From: a virus
IMG/VR virus record: IMGVR_UViG_3300010354_000161
Span: 1 to 44,630 of that record
Direction: 5' to 3' (one strand)
Length of the DNA stretch: 44,630 bases
Made by a program: the position numbers and the translations under genes. This document shows, piece after piece, positions 27,201 to 34,092 of this stretch. Each line of letters begins with the position of its first letter. The first letter of the stretch is position 1. The notes beneath the pieces were generated by a model that was given only the letters and a program-made list of their open reading frames with translations, was not told where the DNA came from and did not search any database.

Positions 27201-27735
27201 TTATAATTTATCACCGATGATATTTTTAGATAATACATTTACTGAATTTAGGTGTGCCAGATTAAATAGTCCAAAAATAAATTATATCTCTGATAATAGA
27301 ATAAATGGATTATCAAATGATCCACATGCAGCAATTTATGTTTCCAAAACTATTAGGTTAACTCAACCATCAAATAGTTTAAAAGTAATCTTGTCAGCAT
27401 ATAGACACTCTTCTAGTGATTTTAGAGTTTTATATTCATTAGTAAAAGCAGAGTCTAATGAAATTTCTCCATCTTTTACTTTATTCCCCGGATATGATAA
27501 TTTAACTACAGATAATAATTTGGACGGTTATTTGGACGTAATTAATGAATCTTTAAATAGTGGTCTTCCAGACAAGATTACTTCAAGTAGTTTGGATAAT
27601 CAATTTTTGGAGCATCAATATACTGCACCAAATGTTGGACCATTTATAGGATTTAAAATTAAAATTGTCATGTCTGGAACCAGACAAGATAAGTATCCAA
27701 GATTTAAAGACATTAGAGCAATAGCATTACTATGA
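21283..27735 (+). CDS. DUF4815-type virion protein, C-terminal part (2150 aa from first ATG)
   Basis: This is the same frame as 20233-20997, open from base 20998. The first ATG after the stop is at 21283, with no Shine-Dalgarno sequence, so 95 conserved-looking codons (20998-21282) would be lost if translation restarts there. Visible parts: KISPGKAY-like strand at the start (TISPGKAYVKGYDVDKTGTT), a long beta-rich middle, RLHPFSDSW near 24050-24080, ADPLAQTFLV near 25198, one G-x-G-Y repeat unit (KSFGSGYAIGD, about 26094), an NHG module (about 26390) and an LERGIDGT module (about 26630). It is most likely a baseplate or tail-fibre-like virion protein. The stop overlaps the next start (ATGATGA). 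Confidence 0.8.
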   Translation: MSVTISPGKAYVKGYDVDKTGTTILDVNKPRDKQTVTNVLVPFKMGNILRINNLYGTPTNRSTVYFYSQRRNGATSSANGVEIGSARVYLCKLTDAAYEGAKTKWDLYLYDIQFYSYLTINNSLTSTELPVSSQVVGNSSGAVGYVVSAGTSGNVIKLRQISGNFLQNESISINGTNLLSRSILNVKKYNSSDIKSVFSSGSPAFLADSILDSFIPVGFSAQDQITISSNGTTTSSKGFSGLSTDTIVKYSRPGFSTETYNVISSVNPTSFTLSGISTVSDVNDGAVTNSQIQSRFVIGKSNIIEQNSSYLYSVLPNNNISDIDLTGSQLKFSAQSTESVVISGGTLSLNTSNFTLPGNSGTVKFDTFDAEKYSIHYNDGSIQSLTDDQVTFNSEYSQVTFKGLTNGKTTSLINATFTKTGIQSKTKVHKKSTIVNVNLSKYSKSGTGISTSVNDGLDYNQFYGLRVQDNEICLRYPDVIRVLAVYESLDTSSPSFDKLNFSSIYNISVNSVVGEDVIGKTSKSIARIVYKDPSYPNSIEIVYLNNNRFESGEEISFKQSNIKAELSSISFGRYKNITNAFKLDKGQRNEYYDYSRIVRNQNEPEPNKKLSIVFDYYEVSDTDSGDLFSIASYGQENYSKDIPSIGFLNIRASDTLDFRPRVSYFSGSSSSPFDFSSRNFGQTPKVIITPNESSLVKYNFYLGRIDKVCIDSYGGIVVEKGVSSTNPKEPIKFGDTLEIATISLPPYLYDSSDAEITLIDNRRYTMRDIGKIEDRVENLELITSLSLLELNTQSLQIKDADGLDRFKTGFFADSFKDNDFIDLVNSSVETISEITSKELTPLISKNSLKNEIIPLIPQSDNQLDLKQNFELLDTRVKKTGQVVTLNYESVDWITQPLATVQNDGSPRVENVNPFHVVQYVGDIRLHPFSDSWVRTVSLADRTIVLENKINLESKVTTERLTLTTPNNTTGIGQGDLGTAKIRDTWTDLSLSDSFIEGNPEVFVSKSENTSEASTERTFVDSQFDRFMRSRNTEFSAANLSPFTRYYHFLDGHSNIDFTPKLIEVSTDSSLQNLGTKGSFQIGETVIGTFGGEQIIKFRLSQPNHKFGKFDNPTTTYNANPYLKSETLPSGYSESSSVLNIDTFSLADEVQGTYFGYLVKGTLLVGESSGASAYVKDLRLITDNYGDLIGTFFIRDPNSSPVPLIRIPTGNKTFKLSSSVSNENGLVNNSEVSTAETSYLSEGTVQTYQNIIRQNKITATLTTTNNIRIRTLNAVRNENISTAQLPPQQVFNITNITQQVVRRQAHADPLAQTFLVGSSRGLNSFNDDANGAFLTAVDLFFASKDPGNAPVTVQIRTTELGIPTLSIIGDPVTLRPDDIKVSDDGSVPTRVTFPYPICLPPGLEYAIVILAPQSTQYNLWCARMGEKVISTLGLPDVESSRYSQQFAIGSLFKSQNGSIWSEDQYEDLKFKLYKAKFVETNGVVYFHNPSLDKNNQYVRKLQPNPITTLPRKLKVGITTVYDSTQVNTILVAGRKITETTKGHIYGNIVSTGCSVSAVAINTGGRNYPVGVSTVNTFNLTGNGSGLQLKVTVGSSGNITEINEIKSFGSGYAIGDVVGIVTSTTSGDSNTPKGQGCSITITGNNNAIDTLYLTNVQAQSFTNGSELRYYNNAGNAVTLGSTTITSSQTYGSFSDGNYFKVNHFNHGMYASNNLVEVSGVIPNTVTVSLPSQLDRTGSIMNILSADSTYFQTFEGFAVSPSNPGYILVNNEIIKYTQVNSTSLEGLERGIDGTVSIDHPQNSIIRKYELNGVSLRRINKIHDVSDTGIDLDEYYLQIDRDGSPGNFGLDRSTDLSTEISGQKLPFLSFNSESSVGGNAVYASENIVFDTVIPYFDAVNLGLPNQISTQIRTVTGTSAGGNEVSFSDLGYEDVLINQPNKLNNLRMIASKVNSDEYLDSMPRNKSFITALSISSNNYNLSPMIFLDNTFTEFRCARLNSPKINYISDNRINGLSNDPHAAIYVSKTIRLTQPSNSLKVILSAYRHSSSDFRVLYSLVKAESNEISPSFTLFPGYDNLTTDNNLDGYLDVINESLNSGLPDKITSSSLDNQFLEHQYTAPNVGPFIGFKIKIVMSGTRQDKYPRFKDIRAIALL

Positions 27736-27950
27736 TGAATAATTTAATCGCCGTAGAAGGACATCCAAATCTTTTTAGAGATAAAAATACTGGAGCAATT
27801 GTAAATTGTGATAATGCTTCCTATGAACAATATTTGAATAGTCTTTCAAATAGAATGAATACTAAGAAAGAAATCCAATCTTTAAAAAAAGAAGTTGGTG
27901 AAATTAAGTCATTACTAAAGGAGTTATTAAATGAAACCAGAAAACATTGA
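27732..27950 (+). CDS. Small coiled-coil protein (72 aa), unknown function
   Basis: The start overlaps the stop of the DUF4815 gene. The N-terminal half (VEGHPNLFRDKNTGAIVNCD) looks like a small folded motif known from cyanophage structural regions; the C-terminal about 35 residues (NTKKEIQSLKKEVGEIKSLLKELL) form an obvious coiled-coil heptad pattern. It may be a small virion or assembly protein. The last 20 bases overlap the next small gene. Confidence 0.7.
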   Translation: MMNNLIAVEGHPNLFRDKNTGAIVNCDNASYEQYLNSLSNRMNTKKEIQSLKKEVGEIKSLLKELLNETRKH

Positions 27951-28095
27951 TTTGCAAGACATTAATAAATTATTTGAATATGAGAAACATTGTCGAGTTA
28001 TTGATGAGATGAATCAATCTGATTTAAAATTATTTGCCAAACTTTATCTCAAATTGTACTTAAAACAGCAAGAAGTTTTAGCATTAATAAATTGA
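27931..28095 (+). CDS. Very small conserved-type protein (54 aa), unknown function
   Basis: ATG at 27931 to TGA at 28093-28095, 54 residues (MKPENIDLQDINKLFEYEKH...), with an excellent ribosome-binding site AAAGGAG at 27917-27923. It overlaps the preceding gene by 20 bases in another frame. The protein looks all-helical and ends KQQEVLALIN. Context between virion genes suggests a small structural or assembly protein. The strong ribosome site and tight packing are the main support. Confidence 0.65.
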   Translation: MKPENIDLQDINKLFEYEKHCRVIDEMNQSDLKLFAKLYLKLYLKQQEVLALIN

Positions 28096-28103
28096 CATAA
28101 ATA
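28096..28103 (+). promoter_or_regulatory. Late promoter motif (CATAAATA) before the neck gene block
   Basis: NATAAATA match immediately after the TGA at 28093-28095 and 23 bases before the ATG at 28127. It would drive the block from 28127 through gp13, gp14, gp15 and gp16. Confidence 0.65.
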
Positions 28104-28126
28104 AAACATATATATGTTTTTAATAA

Positions 28127-28477
28127 ATGGCATCAGCATATGTAGTTAATTTAAATATTGATACCAATACATCTTTTAGCCAAAGTTTTAATTTAGCTAA
28201 TGACAATAATGCACCATTAAATTTAAATAACTACAATATAAAGTCTCAGTTGAGAAAGCATCCACAAAGCACTTCATACGTAAACTTTATTGCAACTGCA
28301 ATTTCTCCAGCATCTCAAGGAGTTATATCTATAAAATTAGATCCACAATCTACAAATAATTTAAAACCTGGAAGATATATGTATGATGTTATTATTGAAA
28401 ATGTATCAACAAATGAAAAAATTAAAGTGGTTCAAGGATCAGTTATTGTTTCAAACAGTATAACAAGAGACAGTTAA
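28127..28477 (+). CDS. Small beta-rich virion-type protein (116 aa)
   Basis: The 116 residues alternate as short beta strands: VVNLNIDTNTSFSQSFNL, LNLNNYNIKSQLRKH, GVISIKLDPQSTNNLKPGRYMYDVIIENV and KVVQGSVIVS. This strand order, with a turn K-P-G-x-Y near the end, resembles immunoglobulin-like modules such as the BppU N-terminal domain of phage baseplates. The resemblance is pattern only. It starts a late transcript and directly precedes gp13, so a role in the tail or neck is plausible. Confidence 0.65.
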   Translation: MASAYVVNLNIDTNTSFSQSFNLANDNNAPLNLNNYNIKSQLRKHPQSTSYVNFIATAISPASQGVISIKLDPQSTNNLKPGRYMYDVIIENVSTNEKIKVVQGSVIVSNSITRDS

Positions 28478-28481
28478 TAAT

Positions 28482-29309
28482 ATGGCAAAACCAGCATCGC
28501 GCCAACAATTAATTGATTATTGTTTGAGAAGATTAGGTGCTCCAGTTCTAGAAATTAATGTGGATGATGATCAAATAGATGATTTGGTAGATGATGCTCT
28601 ACAATACTTCCATGAAAGACACTTTGATGGTGTTGAAAGAATGTATTTAAAATACAAAATCACGCAAGAAGATATTAATCGTGGAAAGGCGTCTGGCACA
28701 AGTGGTCCAGGATTGACAACAACAACTGCATCATCTAACGTAGGTTCTTTTAGTTTTTACGAAACCTCAAATTACATACAAGTTCCAGATTCTGTAATAG
28801 GAATAGAAAAAGTTTTTAAATTTGATACCAGTTCTATTTCTGGTGGAATGTTTAGTATAAAATATCAATTGTTTTTAAATGATCTTTATTATTTCAACTC
28901 GGTAGAATTATTGCAATATGCAATGGTTAAAAGTTACCTTGAAGACATTGATTTTTTATTAACTACTGACAAACAAATAAGATTTAATAAAAGGCAAAAT
29001 AGGATGTATTTAGATATTGATTGGGGAGCACAAACTGCTGGTAATTTTTTGATTATAGATTGTTATAGAATTTTAGATCCAAATGATTTCACTAAAGTCT
29101 ATAATGATAGTTTTTTAAAACAATATTTAACAGCACTTATAAAAAGACAGTGGGGACAAAATTTAATTAAATTTAGAGGAGTTAAGTTACCGGGTGGAAT
29201 TGAATTAAATGGTAGAGAGTTTTATGAAGATGGTCAAAGAGAATTAGATGATCTTAAGCAAAGAATGGCATCCGAATACGAATTACCTCCGTATGATTTC
29301 ATAGGTTAA
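28482..29309 (+). CDS. gp13: Neck protein gp13
   Basis: The 275-residue protein opens ASRQQLIDYCLRRLGAPVLEINV with an acidic DDDQIDDLVDDALQYFHERHFDG segment at residues 24-46, the hallmark of gp13 head-completion proteins in T4-like cyanophages (T4 gp13 has 309). gp13 and gp14 form the neck that closes the filled head and receives the tail. It is followed two bases later by gp14, as in T4. Confidence 0.92.
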   Translation: MAKPASRQQLIDYCLRRLGAPVLEINVDDDQIDDLVDDALQYFHERHFDGVERMYLKYKITQEDINRGKASGTSGPGLTTTTASSNVGSFSFYETSNYIQVPDSVIGIEKVFKFDTSSISGGMFSIKYQLFLNDLYYFNSVELLQYAMVKSYLEDIDFLLTTDKQIRFNKRQNRMYLDIDWGAQTAGNFLIIDCYRILDPNDFTKVYNDSFLKQYLTALIKRQWGQNLIKFRGVKLPGGIELNGREFYEDGQRELDDLKQRMASEYELPPYDFIG

Positions 29310-29311
29310 TT

Positions 29312-30709
29312 ATGGCATTAAATCCATTTTTTTTAAACGGATCAATATCAGAACAAAATTTAGTTCAACAACTAATAAATGAACAACTAAAAATTTTTGG
29401 AGTTGAGGTATCTTACCTTCCACAAAAATTTGTAAGAAAAGAAACTATATTAAGAGAGATTAGTGCCTCTAAATTTGATGATGCTTTTTCTATAGAAGCA
29501 TATGTTAGTAATTATGATGGATATACTGGATCTGGAGATATTTTATCAAAATTTGGAATGAATTTAAAAGATGAACTAACTTTAATAATATCAAAAGAAC
29601 ATTTTGAAAACTTTATATCATCTTTTTTGATAGATATGGATCCAGATGAAATAATAGTTTCTTCTCGCCCAAGAGAAGGGGATTTAATTTATTTTCCTTT
29701 GGGTAAAAGATTATTTGAGATAAAATTTGTAGAGCATGAACAACCTTTTTATCAATTGGGAAAAACTTATGTTTATGAATTAAAGTGTGAACTCTTTGAG
29801 TATGCTGATAACATTGGTGGTTGGGATAATGTAAATACCACGGTTGATGAAATAGATGAAACTCTTGAAAATCAAGGATATATTACTACTCTCAAAATGT
29901 TTTCAACTGGAACTAAAGCAACTGCACAAACATCATTAAGAAGTGGATATGTCAGAAAAATAAATATTATTAATGATGGTTACAATTACAGCACTGTACC
30001 TGTAGTTGCGATTAGCAGCGCACCCTCCGGTGGAATAAATGCTGAAGCAGTTGCTATCACATCATGTATTGGTAATTTTTGCTCCGTAAGAGAGATTCTA
30101 CTGGTCAATCCGGGGGCAGGATACACAGTTGAACCAACTGTATCAATTATTGGTTCAACGGGCACTGGAGCAGTAGCAAAGGCAGTCATAGAAAAAACTT
30201 ATTCTGGAATTGGTAGTATAACAATATCAAATAATGGATTTGGATATGTTTCTTCACCTTCAATAGGATTTTCTTCACCAACAGTTGGATCTGCTGTTAC
30301 AGCAAAGGCAAAGACATTTGTTAATTCCCAAGGATTGGTTAATAAAATATTAATATCTGATGCTGGTATTGGATATACTGAAGCACCAACAATTTCTATT
30401 TCTAATCCACCGTTATTAGTTGGTATCAATACATATTTCTTCAATGAAGTTGTAACTGGACAAACTTCTGGTGCAAAGAGTAGAGTTAAAAATTGGGATG
30501 AGGTTGCAAAACAATTAAAAGTTGGCATTGTTGATGGTGAATTTTTACCTGGAGAAATTATAGTTGGATCTATATCTTCAGCAAGATATTCACTACACAA
30601 GTATGAAATACCAGATTTATATGATAAATATGAACAAAACGACGAAATACAGCAAGAATCTGATTTAATAATTGACTTTTCAGAAAAAAATTTATTCGGT
30701 AATTACTAA
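29312..30709 (+). CDS. gp14: Neck protein gp14 with inserted beta-repeat domain
   Basis: Residues 1-190 and the C-terminal about 80 match the gp14 neck family (MALNPFFLNGSISEQNLVQQ, then FVRKETILREISASKFDDAF, later SDLIIDFSEKNLFGNY). T4 gp14 has 256 residues, this one 465. The difference is explained by residues about 213-370, which hold four G-x-G-Y repeats at NIINDGYNY (218-226), LLVNPGAGY (263-271), TISNNGFGY (304-312) and LISDAGIGY (347-355), spaced 41-45 residues. The same repeat occurs in gp8 and in both giant proteins of this window. The insert may project from the neck. The stop shares its last base with the gp15 start (TAATG). Confidence 0.9.
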   Translation: MALNPFFLNGSISEQNLVQQLINEQLKIFGVEVSYLPQKFVRKETILREISASKFDDAFSIEAYVSNYDGYTGSGDILSKFGMNLKDELTLIISKEHFENFISSFLIDMDPDEIIVSSRPREGDLIYFPLGKRLFEIKFVEHEQPFYQLGKTYVYELKCELFEYADNIGGWDNVNTTVDEIDETLENQGYITTLKMFSTGTKATAQTSLRSGYVRKINIINDGYNYSTVPVVAISSAPSGGINAEAVAITSCIGNFCSVREILLVNPGAGYTVEPTVSIIGSTGTGAVAKAVIEKTYSGIGSITISNNGFGYVSSPSIGFSSPTVGSAVTAKAKTFVNSQGLVNKILISDAGIGYTEAPTISISNPPLLVGINTYFFNEVVTGQTSGAKSRVKNWDEVAKQLKVGIVDGEFLPGEIIVGSISSARYSLHKYEIPDLYDKYEQNDEIQQESDLIIDFSEKNLFGNY

Positions 30710-31506
30710 TGCTAGGAACTTATTTTTATCATCAAAATGTAAGAAAAACAATTGTTGCTTTTGGAAATCTTTTTAATAATATAATTGTTAAACACAAAGA
30801 TGGAAATGACAATGACTACAGTGAGTTAAGAGTTCCTTTAGCATATGGACCTACACAAAAGTTTCTTGCACGTCTTGAGCAGCAAGCTGACTTGAATAAA
30901 CCAGTTGCAATAACTTTACCAAGAATGTCATTTGAAATGAATTCTATTAAATATGATCCATCAAGAAAATCTGGAATAAGTCAATCATTTAAGGCTTCTG
31001 ATGGAAATAATATTAAAAAAGTTTTTATGCCAGTTCCTTATAACATAGGATTTGAATTAAATATAATGGCAAAATTAAATGATGACGTTCTTCAAATTAT
31101 AGAACAAATTTTACCGTTTTTTCAACCAGCCTTCACAGTTACTGTAGATATGGTTGATACTATAGGAGAGAAAAAAGATATCCCTATTGTTTTAGATGAT
31201 ATTTCTTTTAGAGATGATTATGAAGGAGATTTTTCTACAAGAAGAATACTTTTATATACCTTACAATTTACAGCAAAAACATATCTCTTCGGACCAATAA
31301 CTGACAGTACAGATAATCTTATTAAAAAAGTTCAAGTCGATATGTATTCGACTACTGACGTTAAAACTGCTAAGAGAGAGATGCGATACACAGTTACTCC
31401 CGATCCAATTGATGCTGGACCAGATGATGACTTTGGGTTCAATGAAAATTGGCAGTTTTTCGCGGATGCAAAGGATTATAGTCCAGTTCAGCAAACTGAT
31501 ATTTAA
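30709..31506 (+). CDS. gp15: Tail sheath stabiliser/terminator gp15
   Basis: 265 residues (T4 gp15 has 272). The opening MLGTYFYHQNVRKTIVAFG and the segment VPLAYGPTQKFLARLEQQ at about residues 42-59 are characteristic of gp15. In T4 a gp15 hexamer caps the sheath and tube and docks the tail to the neck. Gene order gp13-gp14-gp15-gp16 is fully conserved here. Confidence 0.94.
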   Translation: MLGTYFYHQNVRKTIVAFGNLFNNIIVKHKDGNDNDYSELRVPLAYGPTQKFLARLEQQADLNKPVAITLPRMSFEMNSIKYDPSRKSGISQSFKASDGNNIKKVFMPVPYNIGFELNIMAKLNDDVLQIIEQILPFFQPAFTVTVDMVDTIGEKKDIPIVLDDISFRDDYEGDFSTRRILLYTLQFTAKTYLFGPITDSTDNLIKKVQVDMYSTTDVKTAKREMRYTVTPDPIDAGPDDDFGFNENWQFFADAKDYSPVQQTDI

Positions 31507-31511
31507 ATTCA

Positions 31512-31949
31512 ATGAAATCTAAAAATTTTGAAAGTCTAGACAATGCTTTGAATACTAGTAACGATATTCAAGTATATAATAATCCAGACTCTATTCAAGT
31601 CGAAAGTGAACTACAAAGTTCAAAAATAAATCTTGATATAAAAAAAGATTATGAGTATACACGGGCAAATTTGTATTCATTAATTGAAAAAGGTCAAGAA
31701 GCAATTGATGGAATCATGGAATTGGCTGCAGAAAGTGATCAACCAAGAGCCTATGAAGTTGCCGGACAATTAATTAAAAGCGTTGGAGACGTAACTGATA
31801 AATTGATTGATCTTCAAAAGAAATTAAAAGATATTGAAGATGAAAACGTAAAAACAACAAACAATGTTACAAATAATGCCGTTTTTGTTGGATCAACTTC
31901 AGAATTATCAAAATTACTAAAACAAGGTTTTCTAAATAATAAAGAGTAA
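31512..31949 (+). CDS. gp16: Small terminase subunit gp16
   Basis: 145 residues (T4 gp16 has 164). The centre is helical with KKDYEYTRANLYSLIEKGQEAIDGIMELA at about residues 45-73 and AYEVAGQLIKSVGDVTDKLIDLQKKLKDI at about 80-108, which matches the gp16 family, whose central helices form a coiled-coil ring. gp16 regulates DNA cutting and the ATPase of gp17. Unlike in T4, three other genes lie between gp16 and gp17. Confidence 0.88.
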   Translation: MKSKNFESLDNALNTSNDIQVYNNPDSIQVESELQSSKINLDIKKDYEYTRANLYSLIEKGQEAIDGIMELAAESDQPRAYEVAGQLIKSVGDVTDKLIDLQKKLKDIEDENVKTTNNVTNNAVFVGSTSELSKLLKQGFLNNKE

Positions 31950-31963
31950 CTCTTATTCTTCTA

Positions 31964-33775
31964 ATGGGTTGGTCTGAAAAATATAAAAAATCGATAGATT
32001 GTGACAATCCGAAAGGATTTTCTCAGAGAGCTCATTGTCAAGGAAAAAAGAAAAAAATGAGCATTAGGGAATACAAAGAACCTATAAAGTTTTCTAAATT
32101 TGCTCACAAAACAAAGCATCTTGGAAAAACTACACATCAACTAGATCCAAATTTAGATCTAAAACATCTTGTTCATCATGCATCAGTTGAATTCTTAGAT
32201 AAAGATGCAGATGGGGATGTTGACATTTTTGATAAATTAGGTATTCCTGATGAAAGTCCTGGAAAAGATTATGAAAAAACTTCCAAACAGTTAATTAAAA
32301 AACAAAAGGGAGAAATTGAACATAGTAAAAGAAAAATTGCATACTATGAAGGAACTTTACATCATTGGTTTAAAGGATCAAAATCAAAAGATGGAAAACC
32401 TGGATGGGTTCAAGCAGATGGTTCTCCATGTGCAAATGAACCTGGAGAAACTAAAACACCAAAATGTTTTAGTAGTGCAAGATTAAAATCATTAAAGAAA
32501 AAGGGAAAAAAAGGCGAATCATTAATAAGATCTGCAGTTAGACGTAAGAGAAAAAAAGATAAAGCGCAGCAGAGAAAAACTGGAGGAGCAGCACCAACTA
32601 ATGTTCCAACATTTGCAAAGGGTAGAAAAGATCCTAACTATGTAAAGGCAGAACCAGGAATTAAAGAATCAATGGAAATCAAAGAAGCAAGAAAAGACAA
32701 ACCCAGTAAAGGTAGTGGCACTAAAGATGCTTGCTATCATAAAGTTAAATCTAGATATAGTGTTTGGCCAAGTGCTTATGCATCTGGTGCCTTAGTTAAA
32801 TGTCGTAGAGTTGGTGCTGATAATTGGGGAACTAAATCGGAAAGTACAAGTTCTTTATCATATGATTGGGATACCCCAATTCGTGAAAGGGCGGATAGAT
32901 ATTGTCCAAAATGTGAAAAATTGGAACTAAGAAGTGAATGTAAATATGGTCCAAAATACTGGGATATGTTTTCGTTACCAGCAGAGATAGTTAGTTCAAA
33001 AAAAGATTTTAATATAACTATGCCGCATCCTGGAAATATGCCAGAAGGATATGACCACGAGTATTCAATGGCTCGATCAGAACTTTCAACTATTATTTCA
33101 GCAGCAAAAAGACTTCGCAATAAAATGAAAAAAGGTGAAGGAAATATTGAAGCATGGGTTCAATCAAAAATTACTAAAGCAGCAGATTATATTGATTCTG
33201 CCGCAGATTATGTTGATAGTGGTGAAATGAAAGAGCAGGTAGTTGGAGGATCTGTTAAATTAAAACCTGGAAAAGGTCTTGGTGGAGGTGTTCTTTCATA
33301 TCCAGAAGGTGGAGCACCAAAAAAACATGGAGACAAGGAACCAAAACTTCCTAGACTTCAACAGGCACACTATGAACCTGAGGGTGAAGTAATTGATGAA
33401 AAGTGTTGGCCTGGATATAAAAAGAAAGGAATGAAGACAATGTTTGGAAAGAGATATCCAAATTGTGTAAAGGCAGAAGAATATTCGAATTGGAGATCAG
33501 ATTTTGGGTTATCTGAAGATTGGCAGTCAGTAAATCGTAAGGATAAAACTGATGGATTAAGTCCCGCCGCAGTTAAAGCATATCGCAGAGAAAATCCAGG
33601 TTCTAAACTTCAGACTGCAGTAACTGAAAAGAGTCCAAAAGGAAAGAGAGCAAAACGTCGTGCATCATTTTGCCGTCGTATGTCTGGAATGAAATCAAAA
33701 CTAACTTCAGCGAAAACTGCAAGAAATCCAGATTCAAGAATCAACAAAGCACTCCGTCGTTGGAACTGTAACTAA
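31964..33775 (+). CDS. Modular basic multi-cysteine protein (603 aa) with EF-hand-like loop, unknown function
   Basis: A string of small Lys/Arg-rich modules, most with a Cys pair: Cys13/25 (NPKGFSQRAHCQGKKK), Cys156/168 (after HHWFKGSKSKDGKPGWVQ), Cys257/280 (KDACYHKVKSRY...VKCRR, DUF5872-like), Cys314/317/326 (RYCPKCEKLELRSEC), Cys481/501 (DEKCWPGYKKKG...RYPNCVK) and a C-terminal domain from about 518 (DGLSPAAVKAYRRENPGS... ending RRWNC, DUF6321-like). Residues 79-90 (DKDADGDVDIFD) are a good match to an EF-hand calcium loop. DUF names are from memory. Lying between the terminase genes in a late operon, it is probably a virion or packaging-associated protein and its charge suggests DNA contact; this is inference. 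The stop shares a base with the next start. Confidence 0.75.
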   Translation: MGWSEKYKKSIDCDNPKGFSQRAHCQGKKKKMSIREYKEPIKFSKFAHKTKHLGKTTHQLDPNLDLKHLVHHASVEFLDKDADGDVDIFDKLGIPDESPGKDYEKTSKQLIKKQKGEIEHSKRKIAYYEGTLHHWFKGSKSKDGKPGWVQADGSPCANEPGETKTPKCFSSARLKSLKKKGKKGESLIRSAVRRKRKKDKAQQRKTGGAAPTNVPTFAKGRKDPNYVKAEPGIKESMEIKEARKDKPSKGSGTKDACYHKVKSRYSVWPSAYASGALVKCRRVGADNWGTKSESTSSLSYDWDTPIRERADRYCPKCEKLELRSECKYGPKYWDMFSLPAEIVSSKKDFNITMPHPGNMPEGYDHEYSMARSELSTIISAAKRLRNKMKKGEGNIEAWVQSKITKAADYIDSAADYVDSGEMKEQVVGGSVKLKPGKGLGGGVLSYPEGGAPKKHGDKEPKLPRLQQAHYEPEGEVIDEKCWPGYKKKGMKTMFGKRYPNCVKAEEYSNWRSDFGLSEDWQSVNRKDKTDGLSPAAVKAYRRENPGSKLQTAVTEKSPKGKRAKRRASFCRRMSGMKSKLTSAKTARNPDSRINKALRRWNCN

Positions 33776-34089
33776 TGAAATCATTTAAACAATTTCTATC
33801 AGAAAGTATTAATATTGCTGGAGATTTCAATGGAAATCTCTATGTCAACAGTTCTGAACCACAATCGGAACAAGTTGGCGAATCTTTTATTGCTGATGTA
33901 GTTTGGCAAGGAAGATTATATCGTATGGAAGTTGAGGGAAAAATGATGAATAAAAATGAACTCGCAGAGCAACTTCAAGGAGAGTATCCTGGAGCAATTG
34001 TTCATAACATTTATCCAGTAACTTCAAGTTCTATAAAAATTAAAAATTCACAAAGATATCAACCAGAAAGATTGGCATGGGGTGATTGA
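33775..34089 (+). CDS. Small protein (104 aa) with capsid-targeting-like N-terminus
   Basis: The N-terminus MKSFKQFLSES resembles the T4 capsid-targeting peptide of internal proteins (consensus near MKTYQEFI-x-EA), and LSE at residues 8-10 fits the L/I-x-E cleavage rule of the gp21 prohead protease encoded at 42659-43309. If so, the mature protein would be packed inside the head with its first 10 residues removed. The remaining about 94 residues (ADVVWQGRLYRMEVEG, then LAEQLQGEYPGAIVHNIYPV) look like a small alpha/beta fold that I do not recognise. The start overlaps the previous stop (TAATG). Confidence 0.7.
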   Translation: MKSFKQFLSESINIAGDFNGNLYVNSSEPQSEQVGESFIADVVWQGRLYRMEVEGKMMNKNELAEQLQGEYPGAIVHNIYPVTSSSIKIKNSQRYQPERLAWGD

Positions 34090-34092
34090 TTT

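Noticed and set aside
30199-30600. 133-codon open frame on the minus strand inside gp14
   Set aside because: It lies entirely opposite a conserved gene and its sequence mirrors the repeat codons of the plus strand; no ribosome site or promoter, and no minus-strand gene is supported elsewhere.
32776-33120. 114-codon minus-strand frame inside the 603-residue gene
   Set aside because: Fully antisense to a gene with clear Cys motifs; looks like a by-product of plus-strand codon use.
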